Source: Bin5 sp009843665
GTDB taxonomy: Bacteria > Chloroflexota > Anaerolineae > Caldilineales > Caldilineaceae
Direction of reading: 5' to 3'
NCBI GenBank assembly: GCA_965220285.1
Contig: OZ244818.1
Location: 62,001-126,000 of the forward strand
DNA length: 64,000 nt
Part shown: piece by piece, positions 53,255 through 61,054 of the stretch
How the letters are laid out: every line of letters starts with the position of its first letter
Position numbering within the stretch: the stretch's first letter is position 1
Position numbers and translations under genes: made by a program
The notes under the pieces: model-generated
What the model was told of the DNA's origin: nothing
What the model saw: the letters and a program-made list of their open reading frames with translations, nothing else
Databases searched by the model: none

Positions 53255-54925
53255 ATGGCTACTGTCACCCGACGGGTCAAGCCAAAGGTTGCCGTTTCAG
53301 GGACTCGACTGAGGCGGCAATCGAACCGGCGGATTCGGATTCTGGTACAGTTGTCAGCGTTGACGGCTGCGATCGCAGGACTCTGGATACTTTGGAACTT
53401 GACGGCAAGCACAGTCGAGATTGAAGTGGACGGGGTCACCAGAACAGTGCAGACCCACAGACGAAACGTGGGTGATTTGCTGACCGACGTTGGCCTTATG
53501 GAAGGCCCGGAGGCAGTCACTAACGGAGCTTCGGCCGAACGTGCACTTGTACCTGCACGAGTTGCACAGGCACAGAATGCGTCCAGCGATACGCCGCCCT
53601 CCAAGGGGGTTGCGCTGTCCGGGGCGGCTCCCCAAGAAGGCCTAAGAGTATCCCACGACCTCAACACGAGAATAATCGATGGTCTGCGGCTCTCTATCGA
53701 GCGGCCGCAGCGCTTTCTCATCGTTGCAGATGGCCGGGAATATGGGGCCTCAAGCTGGGCGACGACACCTGCCGAACTCATGGCCGACGCTGGGATCCCC
53801 TACAGTCCTCGCGACCAGGTGCTGGTATACGGAATAGATGTCGGTTGGGACGATGAGATTCCGACGGGACCGGGTAGAGTCAGCGATACGCGTCTTTCGG
53901 GCGGACCCTCTTGGGAACAGTCCGAGAGGGCGGCGCTAGCGATAGAGATCAAGAGGTCGGCCCGGCTCACCGTTTACGAGGACACGATTCCGTTTACGAT
54001 ACACACGCTGGCCGACACGGTGGGCGAAGCACTTCGGGACGCGCAGGTCACTATCTACCTAGGAGATGAGGTGCAGCCGAGCCTGGGTACACGAGTCAGC
54101 TCCGGATTGCGAGTGTTCATCCGGCGCAGCATACCCGTGAGCCTAGTTGCAGACGGCGTGCTTTACAGGACGCGTACGCTAAGCGACAGCGTAGGAGATG
54201 TTTTGGCGGAGATAGGCGTTGGGCTGACGGGTCTTGACGAAGTGACACCGCATCTGGGCGCCGGGCTACAGCCGGACATGCAGATCCGGATTGTACGCGT
54301 AAAGGAAGAGGTCGAAATCGAAGAAGAGATTGCCCCGTTTCAGACGGTGTGGCTCCCGGACCCGACTCTGCCCATCGATACTATCATTGAACATCCTGGG
54401 GCAGAAGGCATAACCCGAAGCCGATACCGTGTTTTGATTCGCGACGACGAGGTGGTCGACCGCACATTGGAAGACGTTTGGGAAGCGCAGGAGCCGCGTG
54501 ATAAGCAGATCGTGTACGGCCAGAAGATCGAGCCGCAGGTTTTCATCACTGAAGACGGTCAGGAGATCACTTACTGGCGCAAAGTCAGAATGAGAGCAAC
54601 CAGCTACAGTGCGTCCACAGCCGGGGTCTCGCCCAGCGTACCCTGGTATGGGTTCACGCGAACGGGGGACCGGATGCGGAAAGGGATTGTAGCCGTGGAC
54701 CCGGACATAGTTCCGCTGCGCACCCGGGTCTACGTTCCGGGATACGGGTTCGGGGACGCGCTAGATACGGGCGGAAACATCAAGTTCCGGCGCATTGACC
54801 TTGGATATGACGACCACAATCTTGTACTGTGGAGCAGGTGGGTTGACGTCTACCTGCTGTGGCCGCCGCCGCCAGAGCATCAGATAGTGTGGGTGATACG
54901 CAACTGGCCGATAGAGCCGCAGTAG
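53255..54925 (+). CDS. DUF348/G5/3D-domain cell-wall-associated protein
   Basis: A 556-residue exported or membrane-anchored protein. It has a basic N-terminus, one membrane segment (about 29-50: ILVQLSALTAAIAGLWILW) and several DUF348-like ubiquitin-fold repeats, such as TVEIEVDGVTRTVQTHRRNV, LTVYEDTIPFTIHTLADTV and VSLVADGVLYRTRTLSDSV. A G5-like segment (about 360-435) follows. The C-terminal 3D domain has RMRATSYSAS, MRKGIVAVDPDIVPLRTRVY and DALDTGGNIKFRRIDLGY, with the three conserved aspartates. The set is like resuscitation-promoting factors and YabE/YocH, with a 3D (MltA-type barrel) in place of a lysozyme-like domain. Probable role: peptidoglycan remodelling. Confidence 0.9.
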   Translation: MATVTRRVKPKVAVSGTRLRRQSNRRIRILVQLSALTAAIAGLWILWNLTASTVEIEVDGVTRTVQTHRRNVGDLLTDVGLMEGPEAVTNGASAERALVPARVAQAQNASSDTPPSKGVALSGAAPQEGLRVSHDLNTRIIDGLRLSIERPQRFLIVADGREYGASSWATTPAELMADAGIPYSPRDQVLVYGIDVGWDDEIPTGPGRVSDTRLSGGPSWEQSERAALAIEIKRSARLTVYEDTIPFTIHTLADTVGEALRDAQVTIYLGDEVQPSLGTRVSSGLRVFIRRSIPVSLVADGVLYRTRTLSDSVGDVLAEIGVGLTGLDEVTPHLGAGLQPDMQIRIVRVKEEVEIEEEIAPFQTVWLPDPTLPIDTIIEHPGAEGITRSRYRVLIRDDEVVDRTLEDVWEAQEPRDKQIVYGQKIEPQVFITEDGQEITYWRKVRMRATSYSASTAGVSPSVPWYGFTRTGDRMRKGIVAVDPDIVPLRTRVYVPGYGFGDALDTGGNIKFRRIDLGYDDHNLVLWSRWVDVYLLWPPPPEHQIVWVIRNWPIEPQ

Positions 54926-54957
54926 CGAAAGAAGCGGTCCCTTACTGAAGCAGATAG

Positions 54958-54987
54958 ACGTGCCAACTGATCGATCAGTTGGCACGT
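54958..54987. terminator. perfect 30-base palindrome after the 3D-domain gene
   Basis: ACGTGCCAACTGATC and GATCAGTTGGCACGT form a 15-bp perfect stem with no loop bases, followed by TTTCATTTC. It lies 32 bases after the stop codon. The weak T tract makes it a moderate terminator candidate. Confidence 0.5.
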
Positions 54988-55326
54988 TTCATTTCCCACT
55001 GCTTTTTTCAGGTACCAACCTCCTCACCAGGGCAAGCCCTCGCCCTGAATCAGGGTGAAACCTCAAAAAGAATCCGGTCGTGATGGTAGTAGCCGGCCGG
55101 GCCGGGGCGGTCAGTCCCGCGAGACGGCCCTGGCTAGAATCGGGGCGCGCCCTGTTGGGGAGCGGCGACGGCGGAAGATTGCAGAGGGCGGCAACGATCG
55201 AGTGGATATTATGTCGTAACGTTCGTAAGTGACCGTGATAGAATTGTTGGGCGGATCGCAGAATGCCGGCTGCTATCTGCGGACTCAGGATTTCGAACTT
55301 GCTGTGGTGGTGTATTCGGGATACCA
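54988..55326. other. intergenic, nothing firm
   Basis: No gene is supported. A TAGAAT near 55239 could be a -10 box for the downstream giant gene, but it lacks a clear -35. Confidence 0.35.
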
Positions 55327-58300
55327 ATGCAAGCTTTATTGCGTAGGCCACCTTCTTTAGCCGTGCATTTGGTTTTGGGCGCGGTCTTGCTGGCGGGGCT
55401 GGGGTTGCGAACCTGGAATATCAGGTTTGACGGCGGGTTGAATTCTCATCCTGATGAGCGAAGCACCACGTGCTTCTATGCGCCGACGATCGGCTGGCCC
55501 GCGACTGCAGATGAGATTCTCGATCCAAAACGCAGCCCGCTGAATCCGCTGTGGGACCGCCATAACGACAGGCGACGATCGTTTACCTATGGCCACTTTC
55601 CCCTCTACCTGGGCATTCTGACCGGTGAAATGCTGAGCGGCCTGGCAGGACCGGCGGAGTCGCTGCCGCTTCCCGAACGGCCAATAGAGCTGTTGAAGCG
55701 GGCCAATACTGCCTGCGAAGGGGTGGCTTTCGCAGGCCGTTTGACGATGGCCTTGTTGGATACGCTGACGATCTTTCTCCTTTTTCTACTGGGGAGGAGG
55801 CTCTACGGGGCGTTCGGTGGTCTTCTGGCCGCGACATTGTATGCGTTCACAGCCCAGGCGATTCAACTCAGCCATTTCTTTGCCATGGACCCTGCAAGCA
55901 CGACGTTTGTGGTTCTGGCGGTTTACGGGGGCGTGCTGATGGTGCAGGAACGCTCCTGGCGCGGCGTGCTCCTATCGGGAATCGGCTCGGGGTTGGCCAT
56001 CTCTTCCAAGTTCAGCGCGCTTCCGGTCCTGGCGGTTCCATTCATTGCGATGCTCGTGCTGGAGTGGAGGAGGGGGAACCAGAGCCGTTCGATCGAGGAT
56101 AGGAGGGGAGCAGGAGGTTCTGTTCACCATCTGCTGGTCTCCTATGCGGTGGCGTGTGCAGTCTTCTTCGTCTCCAGCCCCTACGCGGTACTGGACTGGG
56201 TGAGCTTCATTCAGGCTACGCTCGTAGAGCAGGGCCGAATGGTGCGAGGGGTGGCCGATTTTCCTTTTACGCGGCAGTACCGCAATACGGCGCCCTATCT
56301 CTATTTCATTGAGCAACAGGTCGTGTGGGGATTGGGCTGGCCGTTGGGGCTGGCGGCCCTGGCCGGGAGCGCGTGGGCGTTGGGGAAGGCGGTACTCAAC
56401 CGGGCGAGGGCAGGCGAGTTGATCGTATGGGCCTGGGTTGTGCCGTATTTTGGCCTTACAGGCGCGTTTCTGGCCAAGTTTAACCGGTACATGAGCCCGG
56501 TTCTCCCCTTTGTATTGCTCTTTGCGGCGGGCTTGATCGTCTGGTTACTACGGTCGGGAGTCAGGCCAAAGTTGCGACTGGCAGTGCGCGTTGCGGGCGT
56601 AGTCCTTGCCCTCCTGGCAGTTGGGGGCGGTTTGTTCTGGTCGCTTGCTTTTACCAACGGCGTCTATGGGAGCGAGCATACATGGGTGACGGCCAGCCGC
56701 TGGGTCTATGCGAATGCGGCGCCGGGCTCGGTCATATTGTGGGAATCATGGGACGATCCGTTGCCGAAGAGCCTACCGGGCGAGCCGGGGATGGATATGG
56801 GCAGCCATGGGCTGCTGCATATCGACTGGTCGCCCTATGAGGAGGATACGGCGGAGAAGTACGAGATCCTACGGGAGAAGCTGCAGACGGCGGACTACGT
56901 CATCTACAGTTCCAAGCGCATTTACGAGAGCGTGGATGAACTGCCGGCGCGGTATCCGATGACCAATCGCTACTATGACCTGATGTTCGGCGAGCAGCTG
57001 GGTTTTGTCCGCGCGGCTCACTTTACGACGCCTCCCCGTCTGCTGGGTCTGATTTTCGCGGACCACGAAGCCGATGAGAGCTGGAGCCTGTATGACCACC
57101 CGCAGGTGTCGATATTCGAGAAGCAACGGGGGTTGAGCGGCTCCGAGATAGACAGTCTGTTGGAAGGCTCGTGGGAGGGTGCAAAGCATTGGGACCGTGG
57201 GCGCGAACCGGCGCTCGCCCCTCTGCTGAACGCCGTCGGACTGGGGAGCGCGCCCGAGAGCCAGGACCGAGGACTGATCAACATTGTTCTCGCGCTGGCG
57301 CTGGGACAGGAGGTCGCGGAAGGACGCGGACAGGCGCCGGCCCACAGGGCAGAGGGATCGCAACCTTCTCTCCTGCTGGCGACGCCACTCAACGAACTTC
57401 CTCTAGTAGACAATTACAGATGGAACGCGGCAGCCAGCAGTTCGCCGTGGATTGCGGTGGGTTGGTGGTGGCTTGTCTTTTCGGCGCTTGGCTGGACGGC
57501 GTGGCCGCTGGCTTTTGCGCTGTTCCGCGGTCTGCGGGATCGCGGGTTTCTGCTGACGAAGACGCTTGGCTGGCTACTGAGCGGGTGGGTTCTGTGGGTA
57601 TTCGCCAGTTCAGGGTTGGCGCAGAACTCCGTTCGCAACGCCTGGCTGGTGGCGGCGATGGTAGTTCTCGTGAGCGCTGCCGTGCTGGTATTCACGTGGC
57701 GGGACGTTCTTTCGTTCGTGCGGCGCATGTGGGGAATTTTGCTGTTCGGGGAAGGTCTGTTCGCGGCCGCGTTCCTGTTCTTTGTGCTGATCCGGCGAGC
57801 GAATCCGGACATTTGGCAGCCCTGGTTCGGGGGCGAGAAGTTCATGGAGTTCGCGTTCCTGAACGGGATATTGCGGAGCCCGTACTTCCCGCCGGTGGAC
57901 CCGCATTTCGCGGGCGGATACATCAACTATTACTACTACGGGATCTATCTGGTCGGCTATCTGATCAAACTTACGGGCATATACGCCGAGGTGGCCTTCA
58001 ATCTGGCTATACCCATGCTGTTTGCACTCACGGTGGTCAACGCATTTGCCGTGGCCTATTCCGTAAGCGGGTTATGGCCGCGGGAGGTTCGAGGACGGCA
58101 TCAAGAAGGAGAAGACGGTCAGCCGCCGCAGGAGACGGAAGCTGTCGCACAACCTGAGATAGCAATTGGGGCAGCCGGGGGTCTTGAGCCGTTGAAATTG
58201 ACATTTGCCGGCCAGAGCGACGGACCGCGGATTGGGGAAGAGGCGGCACCAGGGCCTTCCCCCACCAGGCAAGACAGGCCTCACTGGGCGGTCGCAAGGG

Positions 58301-60291
58301 GAGCCCGGCCTGAGGCAACCGGATCGATCAGTTACGAACAGAAAGACTTCACCGGCGCAGATCTTGATACAGAGGGAGATGCAGGCGAGGAACCGTTCGT
58401 AGGGGAGCTTTCAAAACCGCGGCCCCAAGTACCGCGGCCTTCGTGGCACGAAGGTGTTGGCGCGGCACTTTTGGCTCCGTTATTTGTGGCTATTTTCGGG
58501 AATCTGGCCGGATTCGGGCAGTTGGTGCGGTCGCTAGGCAGAGCCAGCGAAAGTGGATTCAGGAGCAGCGTTCCCGGGATTGAAACGGCGGTGCATGCTG
58601 TCAGCGGACTGTGGCGCGTGGTCACCTATGAAACGACACTTCCGGGCTATGATTTTTGGGCGCCCAGCCGAGTAATTCCCCATACGATCAACGAGTTCCC
58701 TTTCTGGAGCTTCACCTATGCCGATCTACATCCACATATGATCGGCATTCCGTTCTCGCTGTTCTTTGTGGCGCTGGTCCTGGCGGTTCTGAAGGGCTAT
58801 GACCTCGACTGGCGCAAGAACTGGCACTACGGGGCACTGCTTGTCGCTGGTATGGCGTTTACGTTGGGCGTGCTGGCGGCGGTCAACTTGTGGGATCTGC
58901 CCACCTATCTGGGGTTGGGCGTCCTCGCTGTCGCGGTCGCACTATACCGCAGACGAGGCCGTCTGCAGGTCGTGCCTGTTGCGGGGTTAGGGATGGTGAT
59001 GGCTGGCGGGGCGTACATTCTTTTCGTGCCTTTCTTCAGCAGCTACACCAATGTCGCGGCCAGCGGCATCGGGTTGGTACGGACGCCAGATGATTTAGGC
59101 AATTGGGCGCAGATCTGGGGATTTTTTGCATTTGTTATCTTTACGTGGCTGGTGGCAGGACGGGGCGAAAGGGGCAGGATGCGTTATCTGCGCATCCACA
59201 AGCTACTTGTGCACAAGCAGACGATCGCCTACTTCACCGGGGTCATTCTGCTGCCGGCGCTATTTGTTGCTTCTTTACTGCTCCTCCTGTTCACGAACCA
59301 GACGATTCTGGCCATCTGCCTGCCTGCACTTGGCTTAGCCGTTGCATGTTTTTGGCGGCGCGAGAGGAGGGAGGACACGGGAACAGTTTGCGCTGCGCTG
59401 CTGGCCGCTACGGGACTGGCAGTTCTGGCGGGGATACAGGTTGTATATTTGAAGGACCATCTTCAGGGCGGCGACGCTTACCGTATGAACACGCTGTTCA
59501 AGTTCTACAACCAGGTATGGGTTCTTTGGGGTGTGGCGGCGGCGATGGCGCTGCCAAGGATTTTCTCCCGTTTCGAGTCGATGCTGCGGGGCAGGGGTAT
59601 TGCAGCGAACATACATTCAGTTCCTGCCGGGTGCGGGCAGCTGCGCCCTCGATTCAGGCTAGCGATGGAAGCGGTTCGGGGGGCCTGGGGCGCCGTGTTC
59701 TATGTTCTGCTGTGCGCCTGCCTGGTCTATCCGTTCTTGGGGACACCATCGCGTGCATCGCAGAGATTCCCGGGATGGCGGCCCCCGATTGGAACGCTAA
59801 ACGGGATGGCATTCATGGAGAACGGCGTCTACCACTGGCCTGACAGCAACAATGCCATCGAATTGCAGTACGATTGGGAGGCAATCCAGTGGCTGCTGGC
59901 AAACGTACGGGGCAATGTTGTTCTGGCTGAATCGGCACAGCTCGACTACTACCGGGCAGGCGGCACACGTGTGGCCAGCCTTACGGGATTGAGCGGGCTG
60001 CTGGGGATGCACGCAGGGGAGCAGCGCTACGGGACAGACGTGGGAGAGCGGCACGGAAAGCTGTCCGAGTTCTGGAATACGAAGGATCCGGAACGCATCA
60101 GGACGCTTATCGATGAACTGGAGATTGGCCTGATTTACACGGGCCAGCTGGAAAGGCATCAGCATCCAGGCGCTGATTCGAGACTGGCACAGTTGGAACA
60201 GACCGGTCTCCTGGAGTCGGTTTATCAGAATGCAGAGGTGACCATTTACGCAGTTCCGGCCCACATTCAAGGCCAGCTGAAGGGCCGATGA
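55327..60291 (+). CDS. GT39-like / Chlor_Arch_YYY (DUF2298) fusion membrane protein
   Basis: A 1654-residue polytopic protein. The N-terminal ~600 residues resemble family 39-type GT-C glycosyltransferases: early SHPDERSTTCFYAP with an acidic pair after the first helix, then many helices (LLGRRLYGAFGGLLAATLYA, PFIAMLVLEW). Residues about 700-1640 form a Chlor_Arch_YYY (DUF2298) region with the motif INYYYYGIYLVGY (Tyr868-871) and YDFWAPSRVIPHTINEFPF. A soluble, low-complexity insert (about 919-1040) sits inside it. GT-C enzymes use lipid-linked sugars on the outer face; YYY function is unknown. It overlaps the NUDIX gene by four bases. The start at 55327 lacks a strong ribosome site. Confidence 0.85.
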   Translation: MQALLRRPPSLAVHLVLGAVLLAGLGLRTWNIRFDGGLNSHPDERSTTCFYAPTIGWPATADEILDPKRSPLNPLWDRHNDRRRSFTYGHFPLYLGILTGEMLSGLAGPAESLPLPERPIELLKRANTACEGVAFAGRLTMALLDTLTIFLLFLLGRRLYGAFGGLLAATLYAFTAQAIQLSHFFAMDPASTTFVVLAVYGGVLMVQERSWRGVLLSGIGSGLAISSKFSALPVLAVPFIAMLVLEWRRGNQSRSIEDRRGAGGSVHHLLVSYAVACAVFFVSSPYAVLDWVSFIQATLVEQGRMVRGVADFPFTRQYRNTAPYLYFIEQQVVWGLGWPLGLAALAGSAWALGKAVLNRARAGELIVWAWVVPYFGLTGAFLAKFNRYMSPVLPFVLLFAAGLIVWLLRSGVRPKLRLAVRVAGVVLALLAVGGGLFWSLAFTNGVYGSEHTWVTASRWVYANAAPGSVILWESWDDPLPKSLPGEPGMDMGSHGLLHIDWSPYEEDTAEKYEILREKLQTADYVIYSSKRIYESVDELPARYPMTNRYYDLMFGEQLGFVRAAHFTTPPRLLGLIFADHEADESWSLYDHPQVSIFEKQRGLSGSEIDSLLEGSWEGAKHWDRGREPALAPLLNAVGLGSAPESQDRGLINIVLALALGQEVAEGRGQAPAHRAEGSQPSLLLATPLNELPLVDNYRWNAAASSSPWIAVGWWWLVFSALGWTAWPLAFALFRGLRDRGFLLTKTLGWLLSGWVLWVFASSGLAQNSVRNAWLVAAMVVLVSAAVLVFTWRDVLSFVRRMWGILLFGEGLFAAAFLFFVLIRRANPDIWQPWFGGEKFMEFAFLNGILRSPYFPPVDPHFAGGYINYYYYGIYLVGYLIKLTGIYAEVAFNLAIPMLFALTVVNAFAVAYSVSGLWPREVRGRHQEGEDGQPPQETEAVAQPEIAIGAAGGLEPLKLTFAGQSDGPRIGEEAAPGPSPTRQDRPHWAVARGARPEATGSISYEQKDFTGADLDTEGDAGEEPFVGELSKPRPQVPRPSWHEGVGAALLAPLFVAIFGNLAGFGQLVRSLGRASESGFRSSVPGIETAVHAVSGLWRVVTYETTLPGYDFWAPSRVIPHTINEFPFWSFTYADLHPHMIGIPFSLFFVALVLAVLKGYDLDWRKNWHYGALLVAGMAFTLGVLAAVNLWDLPTYLGLGVLAVAVALYRRRGRLQVVPVAGLGMVMAGGAYILFVPFFSSYTNVAASGIGLVRTPDDLGNWAQIWGFFAFVIFTWLVAGRGERGRMRYLRIHKLLVHKQTIAYFTGVILLPALFVASLLLLLFTNQTILAICLPALGLAVACFWRRERREDTGTVCAALLAATGLAVLAGIQVVYLKDHLQGGDAYRMNTLFKFYNQVWVLWGVAAAMALPRIFSRFESMLRGRGIAANIHSVPAGCGQLRPRFRLAMEAVRGAWGAVFYVLLCACLVYPFLGTPSRASQRFPGWRPPIGTLNGMAFMENGVYHWPDSNNAIELQYDWEAIQWLLANVRGNVVLAESAQLDYYRAGGTRVASLTGLSGLLGMHAGEQRYGTDVGERHGKLSEFWNTKDPERIRTLIDELEIGLIYTGQLERHQHPGADSRLAQLEQTGLLESVYQNAEVTIYAVPAHIQGQLKGR

Positions 60292-60788
60292 GGGGGAGCA
60301 GGCGGATGGGCCGACTCAGCCGAATGGCACCGCTGGCGGCGGGCCTCTGGCGGCGGGCACCGCAGTGGCTGCGCGGGGCAGTCACCTGGATGATCGCCGG
60401 CAAAGTGATAGTAGGTGTGAGCGGTGTGTTACTGAACGAAGAAGACCAGGTCCTTCTGCTGCGCCACCGTTTTCATAATAACAGAATATGGGGGCTGCCG
60501 GGCGGCTGGCTGTCTCCCGGGGAAACCATATTTGAGTGCTGGCGGCGGGAGGTGAAGGAGGAGCTGGCGCTGGAGACGTCTGCCGAGGAAGTTGTATGCC
60601 ACCGGGCGACTCGACGCGTGTTGGAGTTCTATCTGTTGGGGCGAATCGGCGGCGGCCAGATGAAGATCGATCCTGTGGAGATCCTCGAGGCCCGATTTTT
60701 TGAGGCAGATGAACTGCCACCGATGGAACCGTTTGGCAGGAAGGTTGTGCGGCAGGCAGTTCTTCGGCATCGACGGTGGGTGCAGTAG
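60288..60788 (+). CDS. NUDIX hydrolase
   Basis: A 166-residue cytoplasmic hydrolase of nucleoside diphosphates linked to another moiety. The NUDIX box is GGWLSPGETIFECWRREVKEEL, shown here split: GGWLSPGE, then the catalytic REVKEEL. It follows VGVSGVLLNEEDQVLLLRHR. The ATG at 60288 overlaps the upstream stop (ATGA), implying translational coupling to the giant membrane protein; 60306 is an alternative start. With glycosyltransferase-like neighbours, a nucleotide-sugar substrate is plausible, but this is inference. Its stop codon lies inside the first unit of the following heptamer array. Confidence 0.9.
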   Translation: MRGSRRMGRLSRMAPLAAGLWRRAPQWLRGAVTWMIAGKVIVGVSGVLLNEEDQVLLLRHRFHNNRIWGLPGGWLSPGETIFECWRREVKEELALETSAEEVVCHRATRRVLEFYLLGRIGGGQMKIDPVEILEARFFEADELPPMEPFGRKVVRQAVLRHRRWVQ

Positions 60789-60965
60789 GCAGTGGTCAGT
60801 GGTCGGTGGTCAGTGGTCAGTGGTCAGTGGTCAGTGGTCAGTAGGCAGTGGTCAGTAGGCAGTGGTCAGTAGGCAGTGGTCAGTGGTCAGTGGTCAGTAG
60901 TCAGTGGTCAGTAGGCAGTGGTCAGTAGGCAGTGGTCAGGGGTTAGGGGTTAGTGGTTAGTGGCG
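60787..60965 (+). repeat. GTGGTCA/GTAGGCA heptamer tandem array
   Basis: About 24 seven-base units, alternating blocks of GTGGTCA and GTAGGCA, decay at the 3' end into GGGTTAG and GGTTAGT. The array starts at the stop codon of the NUDIX gene. Unlike the arrays at 5890, 23092, 27294 and 50956, it is not preceded by the composite repeat. Confidence 0.9.
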
Positions 60966-61054
60966 GAGGGGGGGTTCGCCTGGATTGGGGGAGAGATACA
61001 CGTTGTCGGGGAGAGGAAGGATGGTAGAGCTCAATTGGGAGGGGGACGGGCTGC

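Noticed and set aside
54958..54987. Phage attachment site or operator
   Set aside because: A perfect palindrome 32 bases after a stop codon, with no integrase or tRNA nearby, is more simply a terminator-like stem.
60787..60965. CRISPR array or telomere-like sequence
   Set aside because: Unit is seven bases without unique spacers; fits a short tandem repeat of the STRR type.
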